The position numbers and the translations under genes are program-made. A stretch of DNA of 49,210 nucleotides, from assembly GCA_947259215.1 (NCBI GenBank), contig CAMYLJ010000036.1:34140-83349 (forward strand), given 5' to 3'. The notes beneath the pieces are model-generated. The model was not told the origin of the DNA. It ran no database searches and was given only the letters and a program-made list of their open reading frames with translations. Source of the stretch: an uncultured delta proteobacterium (GTDB taxonomy: Bacteria > Myxococcota_A > UBA9160 > JAFDET01). Shown piece after piece: positions 8,949 to 17,484 of the stretch (positions are counted from its first letter, which is position 1; every line of letters starts with the position of its first letter).

Positions 8949-10583
8949 TCAGCTCCGGACCTGCTCCCGGGCCCAGCGGTAGTCGGGCTTCCCGCTCGGG
9001 CTGCGCTCGACCCGTTCGCAGTAGACGAACGCCTTGGGCAGCTTGTAGCGGGCCACGTGCTTGCCGGCCTCGGCCAGCAGTGCCGGGTCGCCCGGCTGCT
9101 CGCCTTCCCGCAGCTGGACGATGGCCACGACCTCCTCGCCCCAGCGTTCGCTGGGGCGGCCGGCGACCACCACGTCGTAGACGCCCGGATGCTGCTTCAG
9201 CGCGTGCTCCACCTCCTCGGCGAAGATCTTCTCGCCGCCGGAGTTGATGGTCACCGAATCGCGCCCGAGCACGTCGATGCTGCCGTCCGCGCGGTAGCGG
9301 GCGCGATCGCCGGGCACCGAGAAGCGCGTGCCGTCGACCTCGGGAAAGGTCTTCGCCGTCTTCTCCGGATCGCCCAGGTAGCCGAGGGGCACGCGGCCGC
9401 GCTGGGCGAACCAGCCCATCTCGTCGTCGCCGGGCTCGAGCACCCGATCGAGCTCGGCCGAGAGCACGCAGGCGCCGGGGCCGGGCGTGAAGTCTCCCGT
9501 CGAGATCTCGCTGCCCTTGCTGGACGGGTTGGTGGCCTGGGTCCCGGTCTCCGAGGAGCCGATGCCGTCGATCACGGTGGCTTCGGGCAGGTGCTCGAGC
9601 AGCGCCCGCTTGTTGGCGGTGGAGAGCGGGGCGCCGCCCGAGCCGACGATCCGCAGGCTCGAGAGGTCGCGGCCGCCGCGGGCCATCTCGTCGAGCAGCG
9701 GCCGCGCGAAGGCGTCACCCACGATCGTGATGGCCACCGCCTTCTCGCGCTCGATCACCGCCAGGAAGTCCGCCGGATCGAGCTTCTTCACCACGTCGGG
9801 GAAGATCACGGTGGCGCCGCTCGTGAGCATCAAGAAGCTCACCCACTGGGCGGCGCCGTGCATCAGGGGCGGCCCCATCACGCTGCGCATGGCGCCGCCC
9901 AGGGCGGTGCCCGCGACGATGGTCTCCAGCGACTCGTGCTCGGTCCCGCCGAGCGGGCGGCCGCCCATGGCGGCCACGAAGATGTCGGCCGAGCGCCACA
10001 GGACGCCCTTGGGCATGCCGGTGGTGCCGCCGGTGTAGAGGATGTAGAGGTCGTCCGGCGAATGGGCGACGTCGGGCAGGGCGGGCGAGGCGGCGGCCAG
10101 CGCTTCCTCGTAGTCGACCGCGCCCGGCAGCAGGGCGTTGCCCGACTCGTCGGCCACCTGGATCAGCACCTCGAGCTGGGGGAGCTTCCGGCGCACCGCG
10201 GCGACGCGGGGCGCGAACTCCGCGTGGTAGAGCAGGGCGCGCGCCCGGGAGTTGTCGAACAGGTAGAGGAGCTCCTCCTCCACGTAGCGGTAGTTCACGT
10301 TGAGGGGCGCCACGCGCGCCTTGAACGCTCCCAGCATGCCCTCCAGGTACTCGTTGCCGTTGTGGAGGTAGATGGCCAGGTGATCCTGGCCCGACTCGTG
10401 GGGCGCCAGCTCCGCGCGCTCCTGCGACACGTGCAGGCCCCGCGACAGCAGCACGCCCGCGAGCCGCCGGCTGCGCTCGGCCAGCTGGGCGTAGCTGATG
10501 CGGCGATCCCGGAACACGATGGCCTCGCGGTCCGGAATCGCGGCTGCGATCGCTTCGTGCACCTCGGGGAAGTGGAAGTCCAA
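8949..10583 (-). CDS. Acyl-CoA synthetase (AMP-forming, ANL superfamily)
   Basis: The product has 544 residues. The AMP-binding P-loop is YTGGTTGMPKG (residues 183-193). It is followed by IDGIGSSETG, the GDRARYRADGSIDVLGR hinge region and the C-terminal SPSGKPDYR with the catalytic Lys. It forms an acyl-CoA from a free carboxylic acid, ATP and CoA; chain length is not predictable. The start is the TTG at 10583, because GAGGAG is correctly spaced before it and the N-terminal MDFHFPEVHEAIA block begins there; no ATG or GTG fits. It is the first gene of a three-gene minus-strand operon. Confidence 0.93.
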   Translation of the reverse strand: MDFHFPEVHEAIAAAIPDREAIVFRDRRISYAQLAERSRRLAGVLLSRGLHVSQERAELAPHESGQDHLAIYLHNGNEYLEGMLGAFKARVAPLNVNYRYVEEELLYLFDNSRARALLYHAEFAPRVAAVRRKLPQLEVLIQVADESGNALLPGAVDYEEALAAASPALPDVAHSPDDLYILYTGGTTGMPKGVLWRSADIFVAAMGGRPLGGTEHESLETIVAGTALGGAMRSVMGPPLMHGAAQWVSFLMLTSGATVIFPDVVKKLDPADFLAVIEREKAVAITIVGDAFARPLLDEMARGGRDLSSLRIVGSGGAPLSTANKRALLEHLPEATVIDGIGSSETGTQATNPSSKGSEISTGDFTPGPGACVLSAELDRVLEPGDDEMGWFAQRGRVPLGYLGDPEKTAKTFPEVDGTRFSVPGDRARYRADGSIDVLGRDSVTINSGGEKIFAEEVEHALKQHPGVYDVVVAGRPSERWGEEVVAIVQLREGEQPGDPALLAEAGKHVARYKLPKAFVYCERVERSPSGKPDYRWAREQVRS

Positions 10584-10641
10584 TGGGGGGTCTCCTCGAC
10601 GGAATGGAACTCGGGAACCACGGCTTCGGTCACGGAACCCG

Positions 10642-10670
10642 TTGAAATTGCAAGGGTTAACCGCAATAGT
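10642..10670 (+). promoter_or_regulatory. Predicted promoter of the glycosyltransferase gene
   Basis: TTGAAA (10642-10647), a 17-nt spacer and AATAGT (10665-10670) lie in the only AT-rich part of the divergent intergenic region between the acyl-CoA synthetase and the glycosyltransferase. The remaining bases of this gap show no other feature. Confidence 0.45.
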
Positions 10671-10742
10671 ACACGCTCGGCGAAACGATTCAATCCGAGG
10701 GCTGCCCACGTCGATCCGAACCCGTTGCGAGCTGTGTCGAGC

Positions 10743-11939
10743 GTGACGCGCGCGCCGGACGCAGGGCCCTTCCTCCCGGACGTGGGCGTGCTGGCGCTGG
10801 ACGTGGAGCCCTGGAGTCCGCGCTGGCAGAGCCGCCAGCACGTTCTCAGCCGGCTCGCGCGGCGCTTCCAGGTCCTGCACCTGCCGCGCGCGCCCGACTG
10901 GCGGGAGGCGCTTCGCGCCGCGCCGGCCGGCGGCGATCTGCACACGCTTCCGCCCGGGCTGCATCTGCACCGCTCGCCCGCCTGGCTGCCCCGCTTCTAC
11001 CGTCCGCGCTGGCTCGCCGGGCTGGCCGAGCGAGCGCGGCTGGCGGAGGCGCGCTCGGCGCTGCGCGCCGCCGGCTGTCGCCGCTTGGTGGCGTACCTGT
11101 GGCGGCCGGAGTTCGAAGCCGCGCTCGACGCGCCGGGATTCGACCTCCGCTGCTATCACGTGGACGACGAGTACTCCTTCTCCGAGGAAGAGCTGCCGAT
11201 CTCGGCGCAGGAGGAGCGGGTGCTGCGCGGCGTCGACCGCGTCTTCCTGACCTCGCCCGCCCTGTACGAGAAGAAGGGCGGCTTGAACCCCCGGAGCCTG
11301 CAGATTCCGAACGGCGTGGACGCGGCGCTCTTCAGCCGCGCGTGTCCGATGCCGGCGGATCTGGCGACGGTCCCGCGGCCGCGCATCGGCTACACGGGCT
11401 GGCTGAAGCGCCAGCTCGACTGGCCCCTGCTGCAGGGGCTGGCCCACAAGCATCCCGAGTGGTCGTTCGTGTTCGTGGGCGCGCGCGCCGAGGATCCCGA
11501 CCTAGACGCGCCCCTGGCGGAGCTCGGGGCCCTGCCCAACGTGCACCTGCTGGGCGCCAAGACCAGCGAGCAGCTGGCGGCCTACCCCCAGCACCTCGAC
11601 GTCTGCCTGCTGCCCTACCGCAGGAATGCCTACACCCACTACATCTATCCGCTGAAGGTCCACGAGTACCTGGCGGGCGGACGGCCGGTCGTCGGCGCTC
11701 CGCTACGCAGCCTGCAGGACCTGGGCGACGCGCTGGAGCTGGCCGATTCGCTGGACGGCTGGTCCGACGCCCTGGCGCGCGCTCTGGCCCCGGAGTCGTG
11801 CGCGCCGGCGCGCGTGGAGGCGAGGCGGGCCGTCGCCCGTCGCCACGACTGGGACGGGCTCGTCGCGCGGATCGCGGCGTCGCTCGCCGAGGGACTGGGC
11901 CCGGACGTGGCCGAGCGCCTCGCCCGCGCGGGTCCGTAG
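10743..11939 (+). CDS. Glycosyltransferase, GT4-like
   Basis: The product has 398 residues. An N-terminal half with the VDDEYSFSEEELP stretch is followed by a GT-B C-terminal half. The second half has the linker PRPRIGYTGWLKRQLDW, the FVFVGARAEDPDLD strand, NVHLLGAKTSEQLAAYPQHL and the acceptor-type PLKVHEYLAGGRPVV motif of GT4 enzymes. It probably transfers a nucleotide-activated sugar in exopolysaccharide or glycolipid assembly in the cytoplasm. The GTG at 10743 is the best start (GTG at 10734 is also possible); neither has a strong Shine-Dalgarno. The gene ends tail-to-tail with a flippase gene. A CGCGCGGG/CCCGCGCG hairpin (11925-11948) spans its stop codon but lacks a T-tract. Confidence 0.82.
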   Translation: MTRAPDAGPFLPDVGVLALDVEPWSPRWQSRQHVLSRLARRFQVLHLPRAPDWREALRAAPAGGDLHTLPPGLHLHRSPAWLPRFYRPRWLAGLAERARLAEARSALRAAGCRRLVAYLWRPEFEAALDAPGFDLRCYHVDDEYSFSEEELPISAQEERVLRGVDRVFLTSPALYEKKGGLNPRSLQIPNGVDAALFSRACPMPADLATVPRPRIGYTGWLKRQLDWPLLQGLAHKHPEWSFVFVGARAEDPDLDAPLAELGALPNVHLLGAKTSEQLAAYPQHLDVCLLPYRRNAYTHYIYPLKVHEYLAGGRPVVGAPLRSLQDLGDALELADSLDGWSDALARALAPESCAPARVEARRAVARRHDWDGLVARIAASLAEGLGPDVAERLARAGP

Positions 11940-11968
11940 TCCCGCGCGAGGCGCGGAGGCTCTCTCTG

Positions 11969-13450
11969 CTACCCGCGCAGGCGGCGCAGGATGGGTAGCG
12001 CGGCGCGCAGGCGGGCGCGGTGCAGCGTGAACAGCGCGCCGGCGTACACCGCCACGCCCACGGCGATCTCCAGCGTGAGGCGCGTCGCGTCCGGATCCCC
12101 CGCCGGCAGCCCGCGGCGGAGCGCTTCGACGGCGGCCGCCATGGCCAGCGAGCTCGAGACCGCCGGCCACAGGGCCCGGGCGTAGGCGCCCGCGGAGATG
12201 TCGAGGGTGCGGAAGACGCGCACGTAGTTGGGGAGCGTGACCAGCGGGTGGAGCACCAGCCACGCCAGGGCGATTCCCGCGACGCCCCAGCGGCTGCCCA
12301 CCAGGAAGCCCGTCGGCAGGACCAGCGCGGAGAGCACCCCCACCCACATCCCGAAGCGCGTGTCGCCGGTGACGTTGAGCACGTTGGCCAGCACCGGCGT
12401 GAGGCAGCGGAAGGAGGCGTAGAAGGCCAGGATCCGGAGCGGGACCACGGCGCCGAGCCACTTCTCCCCCAGCAGGACCGGGATGAGCTCCTGGGCTACG
12501 AGCGCGAGCCCCCAGGTGGCGGGCATCGTCACCAGGGCCAGGGCTTCGCTCAGGCCGAGCACGTAGCGGCGCAGGGCAGGGCGGTCGTCCTGGACCGCGG
12601 AGAACACCGCGGGCGTCACCTGCTGCACCATGGCCGCCACGCGATCCAGCGGGATGTGCGCGAGGCTGAGCGCGAAGGAGTAGAACCCCAGCGCCTCCTT
12701 GCCGAGCAGCCGACCGGCCACCAGGAAGTCGGCGTGGGAGTAGACGTACCACGAGACGCGCCCGACCAGGATGTGCCAGCCGACCACGACCGTGGAGCGC
12801 AGGGTGGCGGGGCGCGGCAGGGAGAACGCCTGGGGACGCACGGCCACCGCCAGGGCGCTGGCCACGCTCGTCCCCACCAGGGGCCCGACAACGAGGGCCC
12901 AGTACCCGAGGCCCGACCGGGCCGCCACGACGGTGGCGACGGCCGCGACGATGCTCTGCGCCGCCTCGATGAAGGCCAGCCCCCGGAACTGGAGGTCGCG
13001 CTCGAGCAGGGCGCCCGGGACCGTGCGGAACGGTGCGATCAGGAACCCCAGGCTCATGAACAGGACGATCCCCGTCAGCTCAGGCGCGCGGTAGAACTGC
13101 GCGATCGGCTCGGCCAGCAGCCACGAGAGACCGAACCAGACGCCTCCGAGCAGCAGCGCCAGACCGTTCAGCTGACGGATCGCTGCCGGCGGCAGCTCGC
13201 GCAGGATCACGATGGCCGACCCCAGGCCGAACTCGTTCACGATGCGCACGAATCCGAGGTACACGACGGCCATGCCGAGGAGGCCGTAGTCCGAGGGCTG
13301 GAGCAGCCGCGCCACGTAGATGGTGGCGATCCAGGTCAGGATCTGGCTGGCCCAGCGGATGCCGCCGGTCCACGCCACACCGCGCACGAACGAGCGGTCG
13401 AGCTCGTCGCGGGCCGACCCGCCTCCCGGCTCGCCGGACGCGCCGCTCAT
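11969..13450 (-). CDS. Wzx-like polysaccharide flippase
   Basis: The product has 493 residues with about twelve to fourteen hydrophobic segments. The N-terminal pattern GVAWTGGIRWASQILTW and YVARLLQPSDYGLLGMA is typical of the polysaccharide transporter (PST/MOP) family. Such proteins move lipid-linked saccharides across the inner membrane. The ATG overlaps the stop of the upstream YbhN-like gene as ATGA, so translation is coupled. It is the last gene of the minus-strand run efp, WYL regulator, YbhN-like gene, flippase, and it faces a glycosyltransferase gene. Together these suggest an exopolysaccharide or glycolipid export function. Confidence 0.9.
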   Translation of the reverse strand: MSGASGEPGGGSARDELDRSFVRGVAWTGGIRWASQILTWIATIYVARLLQPSDYGLLGMAVVYLGFVRIVNEFGLGSAIVILRELPPAAIRQLNGLALLLGGVWFGLSWLLAEPIAQFYRAPELTGIVLFMSLGFLIAPFRTVPGALLERDLQFRGLAFIEAAQSIVAAVATVVAARSGLGYWALVVGPLVGTSVASALAVAVRPQAFSLPRPATLRSTVVVGWHILVGRVSWYVYSHADFLVAGRLLGKEALGFYSFALSLAHIPLDRVAAMVQQVTPAVFSAVQDDRPALRRYVLGLSEALALVTMPATWGLALVAQELIPVLLGEKWLGAVVPLRILAFYASFRCLTPVLANVLNVTGDTRFGMWVGVLSALVLPTGFLVGSRWGVAGIALAWLVLHPLVTLPNYVRVFRTLDISAGAYARALWPAVSSSLAMAAAVEALRRGLPAGDPDATRLTLEIAVGVAVYAGALFTLHRARLRAALPILRRLRG

Positions 13451-14388
13451 CCGCGGGTTCCGTCGGGCGCGGTCGGATCGCCCTCGCCGAAGCGGCCGAG
13501 CGCCGCTTCCACCTCGCGCGCGCTGGGCTCAGCGTGCGCGCCGAGCTGGCGCCAGCCGATGCCCTCGCGTGCGGCGCAGAAGCCGCCGATCCCCATCACC
13601 ACCACGAGCTGCACCGCGTGCGTCACCAGCGAGAAGCTGAGCGCCGGATCCTTGGGCACGCCGTACAGTCCGAGCGCCAGGATGCAGCCCGCCTGGAAGG
13701 TGCCGACGAAGCCGGGCGCCGCGGGCAGCATCAGGAACACGGCCACCAGGGCGTCGAGGGAGGCCAGGCCGGCGTGCAGCGTGTGGCGGGCGGCATCCTC
13801 CAGCCGCCGCGGGAGCCACGCCAGCGCCCGCTCCGCGAGGCGCCCCAGCAGATCGCGGCGAAAAAAGAGCACGACCAGCACCGCCACCGCCGCGACGAGC
13901 CCCCCGGCCAGGATCCGGAGCGCGGTCTCCAGGCGGTCGCCGGCGCCTTCGGGCAGGGGCGCCCAGCGGGCGGTGAGGGCCAGCAGCAGCACCAGCATCG
14001 CTACGTCGAGCAGGCGCTCCACGATCACCGTCGCGAACGTCATCACGAAGGGCAGCCCTTCCTTGCGCCCCAGGGACCCGGCGCGCAGCGGCTCGCCGAC
14101 GCGGATCGGGATCACGTGGTTGGCCGCGTTGCCGATCATGGTCGAGCTGAAGAGCGACGCCGTCGCGATGCGCTTGCGATGCCGGAAGAGGACGCCCCAG
14201 CGACCGGAGCGCGTCCAGTTGGCGTAGGTCGAGGCCGCGAAGCCCGCCGCGACCCAACGCCAGTCGGCGCCGCGCAGGTCGTTGGCCACGCGCCCGAGGT
14301 CGACCCCCGACAGGGCGAATGCCACCAGACCGAGGCTCGCCACGAGGCCCAGCGCGATCTGGAGCGTCTTCTTCGCGGCGTCCCGCAC
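13447..14388 (-). CDS. YbhN/UPF0104-type integral membrane protein (lysylphosphatidylglycerol synthase TM-like)
   Basis: The product is about 313 residues with seven or more hydrophobic segments. The family-typical GNAANHVIPIRVGEPLRAG motif and a late AAPGFVGTFQAGCILALGL stretch are present. Members are flippase-like membrane proteins related to the MprF membrane domain. I chose the GTG at 14388 because the first membrane helix follows it. Upstream residues to an alternative ATG at 14526 are Pro/Arg-rich and lie inside the WYL gene. No clear Shine-Dalgarno precedes it, so coupling to the upstream gene is likely. Its 3' end overlaps the flippase start by four bases. Confidence 0.82.
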   Translation of the reverse strand: MRDAAKKTLQIALGLVASLGLVAFALSGVDLGRVANDLRGADWRWVAAGFAASTYANWTRSGRWGVLFRHRKRIATASLFSSTMIGNAANHVIPIRVGEPLRAGSLGRKEGLPFVMTFATVIVERLLDVAMLVLLLALTARWAPLPEGAGDRLETALRILAGGLVAAVAVLVVLFFRRDLLGRLAERALAWLPRRLEDAARHTLHAGLASLDALVAVFLMLPAAPGFVGTFQAGCILALGLYGVPKDPALSFSLVTHAVQLVVVMGIGGFCAAREGIGWRQLGAHAEPSAREVEAALGRFGEGDPTAPDGTRG

Positions 14389-14443
14389 CCAGGGCCGCAG
14401 TCTAGGGGACTCCCGTGCCCCCCGCAGACGACGAACCGTCGGC

Positions 14444-15472
14444 TCAGCGCGATGCGCGGGCGTCGGCCTTCCCGCGCCGTCGGCCGCGCCGGCCGGCAGG
14501 GGAGGCGTAAGGCTCCAGAGCGGCACGGAGCTCGCGCGCCACGTCTTCGCGCAGGCTCTCGGGCTCCAGCACCTCGGCCCCGGCCCCGAACGACAGGATC
14601 CACTGGCGCAGCTCCTCGACGCCGCCCACCTCCATCTGCAACTCCACCCCGCCAGCGGGGGCGGGGGCGAGGGTCTGGCTCGGATGCCAGGTGCGCTCGC
14701 GCACGTGGGTCGCCCAGCGTCGGTCGAAGCGGATGCGCACGGCCAACGCGGGCTCGGCGACGACGCCGAACGCGCTGGCGGTCCAGGCCTCGAAGTCGAA
14801 GTCGTCGCGCGGCCGGAAGCGCCGCTCGGTGGCCGAGAGCGCCTCGATGCGGTCCACGGCGAAGGTACGGATCTCGTCGGACTTGTGGTCGAAGCCCACG
14901 ACGTAGAGTCCGCCAGCCCGGTACCAGACCCGGTAGGGATCGAGGTCGCGGGTGGCGCGCTTGCCCGTGCGCCCGGTGCGGTAGCGCATGCGCAGGGTGC
15001 GTCGGCCGAGCACTGCCGCGTTCAGGGTCTGGATGGTGTCGCGAAACTCTGCGTAGCGCTTGTGTGGCCCCGGCAGCACCCGGAACGACTCCCCCAGGCG
15101 CTCCAGGAACCCGCTCAGCTCCGGCCCGAGGCCGGCCCGGATCTTGCGCAGGGCCGAGTGCACCGAGTCGTGGAAGACCGTGCCCTCCAGGGTGCGCAGC
15201 AGGTCCTCGGAGAAGGCCAGGGCCAGCACCTCGTCCGCCGTGAAGGGGGCGTCGCCCAGCCGGAAGGTGTCGAGGAAGCGGTAGAAGACGCGGCCGTCGC
15301 GCTTCTCGGACACCACCGGGAAGCCGGCGTACTGGAGCGCGTCGAGATCGCGGTAGACCGTGCGCCGCGTGCACTCCAGGTCGCGGGCCAGCACGTCCAG
15401 CCCCACGCCGGCCCGGCTGTGTGCCAGCCGTTGGATCAGCTGCCACTGGCGCGCGAGCTGGTCCCCCCGCAT
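14444..15472 (-). CDS. HTH-WYL domain transcriptional regulator
   Basis: The product has 342 residues. An N-terminal winged helix (about residues 8-60) contains DLECTRRTVYRDLDALQYAG. A central WYL domain (about residues 155-215) holds RVWYRAGGLYVVGFDHKSDE, and a WCX-type C-terminal domain follows. WYL regulators sense ligands, often nucleic acid or nucleotides. The C-terminus is Arg/Lys-rich. The ATG lies at the centre of a perfect 16-bp palindrome and has no Shine-Dalgarno. It starts 15 bp after efp ends, so translation may depend on efp. Targets are unknown; the next genes encode envelope export proteins. Confidence 0.9.
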   Translation of the reverse strand: MRGDQLARQWQLIQRLAHSRAGVGLDVLARDLECTRRTVYRDLDALQYAGFPVVSEKRDGRVFYRFLDTFRLGDAPFTADEVLALAFSEDLLRTLEGTVFHDSVHSALRKIRAGLGPELSGFLERLGESFRVLPGPHKRYAEFRDTIQTLNAAVLGRRTLRMRYRTGRTGKRATRDLDPYRVWYRAGGLYVVGFDHKSDEIRTFAVDRIEALSATERRFRPRDDFDFEAWTASAFGVVAEPALAVRIRFDRRWATHVRERTWHPSQTLAPAPAGGVELQMEVGGVEELRQWILSFGAGAEVLEPESLREDVARELRAALEPYASPAGRRGRRRGKADARASR

Positions 15473-15479
15473 GCGGGGG
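15464..15479. promoter_or_regulatory. 16-bp palindrome around the WYL start codon
   Basis: CCCCCGCATGCGGGGG is a perfect palindrome. On the minus-strand transcript it would form a six-pair GC stem with the loop CAUG, placing the start codon of the WYL regulator in the loop. It could act as a DNA operator or as a translation-limiting hairpin; neither is shown. Confidence 0.45.
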
Positions 15480-15487
15480 AGTCTAGA

Positions 15488-16051
15488 TCAGTTCACCCGC
15501 TCGACGTACTCGCCGCTGCGCGTGTCGACCCGGACCCGCTCGCCCTCCTTGATGAAGAGCGGAACCTGCACGGTGGCGCCGGTCTCGAGGGTCGCCGGCT
15601 TGGTGGCGCCCGAGGCCGTGTCGCCCTTCATACCGGGGTCGGTCTGCGTGATCTCGGCCTCGATGAAGGACGGAAGCTCCACGTTCACGGGCTTGCCTCG
15701 CCAGAACAGCACGCTGACCTCGATGTTCTCCTTCAGGAACTTGACCCCGTCACCCACGACCTCGGACGGAAACGGGGTCTGCTCGTAGCTCTGGTTGTCC
15801 ATGAACACGAGATCCTCGCCGTCCCGGTAGAGGAACTGCATCTGCTTGTCCTCGACGTCCGCCTCCTGCACGCGCTCGCCGGCCCGGAAGGTCTTGTCCT
15901 GGCTGCGGCCCGTCAGCAGGTTCTTCACCTTGGTGCGCACGAACGCCCCGCCCTTGCCGGGCTTCACGTGCTGGAAGTAGGTGATGGCGAACGGCTCGCC
16001 GTCGAGCTCGATCCGGAGCCCGTTGCGGAACTGCGAGGTGTCGAGAGCCAT
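15488..16051 (-). CDS. efp: Elongation factor P
   Basis: The product has 187 residues, the usual EF-P length. The three beta-barrel domains are recognisable: the KOW-like domain with the loop VKPGKGGAFVRTK, the OB domain with YEQTPFP, and a C-terminal domain with GDTASGATKPATLETGATVQ. The modifiable lysine at the tip of the loop is K33. EF-P relieves ribosome stalling at proline runs, which suits a genome with many proline-rich stretches. GGAGGAG precedes the ATG with good spacing. The gene heads a minus-strand run with the WYL regulator. A dispersed repeat copy lies 79 bp upstream of the start codon. Confidence 0.97.
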   Translation of the reverse strand: MALDTSQFRNGLRIELDGEPFAITYFQHVKPGKGGAFVRTKVKNLLTGRSQDKTFRAGERVQEADVEDKQMQFLYRDGEDLVFMDNQSYEQTPFPSEVVGDGVKFLKENIEVSVLFWRGKPVNVELPSFIEAEITQTDPGMKGDTASGATKPATLETGATVQVPLFIKEGERVRVDTRSGEYVERVN

Positions 16052-16130
16052 GGCGTCTCCTCCGAGGACGGCGGAAGTTAGCGAATGGGACGGGGGGCTC
16101 TAGGTGCGGTTGGATGGCGGCGGTGGCGCG

Positions 16131-16252
16131 CGCGGGGTGGGGAGGGGCATGGCTGCGCTCCTTCGGTTCGCGCGCTTCGGCCTCCGGAGGGCACGCCGGG
16201 TCCGTCAGCGCGCTCACAGGCGTCGCTCCGCCACGCCCCTCCCCACCCCGCG
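16131..16252 (+). repeat. Dispersed structured repeat, module A, copy 1
   Basis: A 23-nt GC-rich arm (16131-16153) pairs with 16230-16252 with one mismatch. The 76-nt loop is nearly identical to those of copies 2 and 3. Inside it, two GCGCGC strings can pair and enclose a small CCTC-GAGG hairpin. The copy sits in the 431-bp gap between efp and the degenerate SDR gene. The rest of that gap is module B (16302-16413) and sequence without visible features. It lacks any protein-like frame shared at fixed length by all copies. Confidence 0.85.
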
Positions 16253-16301
16253 GTCACGCGACGGCTCGCCCAACCCAAGCCCCGGAGTCGTCACGACCCT
16301 G

Positions 16302-16413
16302 CCCCAAGCCCTGACCGAGTCCGGAGTCAACATGGGAGGTTGTGGCCGCAAGCGCGGGCCTTCCAGCCCCGCGCGCGCAGCGAGGCGAAGCCGAGCGGAG
16401 TCACGATAAATGG
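16302..16413 (+). repeat. Dispersed repeat, module B, copy 1
   Basis: This stretch matches 31572-31745: CCCCAAGCCCTGACCGA, then CATGGGAGG, GGCCGCAAG, a hairpin and the terminal box TCACGATAAATGG (16401-16413). The hairpin here is GCGCGGG (16352-16358) with CCCGCGC (16368-16374). The other copy has a different but equally paired stem at the same place. From 16414 to 16482 I see no feature. Confidence 0.7.
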
Positions 16414-16482
16414 GAGCCACCGCGTTCCGTTGACCTACCGGAGCCCCGCGGCCCGACGAGACCGCCCCGCCCACCTCGGCGC

Positions 16483-17484
16483 TTACAACGCCGACGTCTC
16501 GAGCCGCGACCTCCCGTCGCCGCTGCGAGCCATGCCGATCCGGTACCCGGGCCGGAAGCCCAGCTCGCGCTGGGCGCGGGTCGTGTCGAGGCTGAAGCCG
16601 AAGCGCAGGTGGGGCCCGTCGAGGGTTGCCGAGCCGGCGCCGAGCAGGGCGGCCCCGCGCGCGGCCCAGCGCAGCGCGCTGCCCGGGAGCGGCAGGCGCG
16701 GACGCCGGGTCCAGCGCTCGAGCTGCGAGAGCGGCACCAGCTCGTGTCCGGCCAGGTTGAAGACGCCGCGGGCGCGGCGCTCGATCGCGGCCTGGATGCC
16801 CTTGGCCACGTCCTTGTCGCTGATGAGGGCGCACAGGGGGTCGAAGCCCAGAGGGCGCAGCTGCGGGCGCGGGGGGCCCTCCAGCGCGGGGTTCAGGTAG
16901 ATGGCGCCGCCCGAGGCGACCACCGTCGGTACGCGCAGGAGCGCCGTGTGCAGGCGCTCGCTTCCGATCTCGGCGTGGAACAGCATGTCGCAGTCGATCC
17001 AGGCGCGGATCTCGGCCGGAACGTCCGGGTCCAGGTCGAGGGCGCAGCTCTCGTCCAGCCGGTTGGCGTTGCCGGGCTCGAGCCGGTAGACGAAGGCGCT
17101 TCCCAGGGCGACCAGGTGGCGGATCGACGCCACCTCGAGCGAATGCTGGAGCACCAGGCGCGCCTCGGCTGTGCGCTCGGCCACGCCCGCGGCCAGCGCT
17201 GCGCCGGGCGTGGCGCCGTGGCGCGGCACGTGCACGACCGTGTCGATGCCCAGGTCGCGCACCCGGCGCGCGTGGAAGAGGTCCGCCACCGAGCGGTGGC
17301 GGGCCAGGTCGACGCAAGCGTACGCGAGGCGCGGCGGCGTCTCCGAGAGGAAGCGGTCGAACGCGCGAGGCGCAGGTCCATCGCCCACCGCCAGCAGCGA
17401 CGCGACGCCGGGATCGTGGTAGAGGGACTTCACCAGCCGCCGGCCGAGCGGCTCGTCCGCATGCGTGATCAGCACTCCCGTCAT
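16483..17484 (-). CDS. Degenerate NAD-epimerase-like (SDR) protein
   Basis: The product has 333 residues. The fold is that of extended SDR/epimerase proteins: [26 protein letters not shown], and [15 protein letters not shown] followed by GVFNLAG. Two hallmarks are missing. The N-terminal TGxxGxxG reads THADEPLG, and no YxxxK is seen in the expected central region. It may therefore not be a functional dehydrogenase. Its ATG overlaps the acyltransferase stop as ATGA. It is the third gene of the ParA-like / acyltransferase / SDR operon and resembles the SDR at 25955-26872, which also sits beside an acyltransferase. Confidence 0.78.
   Translation of the reverse strand: MTGVLITHADEPLGRRLVKSLYHDPGVASLLAVGDGPAPRAFDRFLSETPPRLAYACVDLARHRSVADLFHARRVRDLGIDTVVHVPRHGATPGAALAAGVAERTAEARLVLQHSLEVASIRHLVALGSAFVYRLEPGNANRLDESCALDLDPDVPAEIRAWIDCDMLFHAEIGSERLHTALLRVPTVVASGGAIYLNPALEGPPRPQLRPLGFDPLCALISDKDVAKGIQAAIERRARGVFNLAGHELVPLSQLERWTRRPRLPLPGSALRWAARGAALLGAGSATLDGPHLRFGFSLDTTRAQRELGFRPGYRIGMARSGDGRSRLETSAL

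Noticed and set aside
11925-11948. Terminator at the end of the glycosyltransferase gene
   Set aside because: The CGCGCGGG/CCCGCGCG hairpin spans the stop codon but has no T-tract on either strand, so it is mentioned only with the gene.
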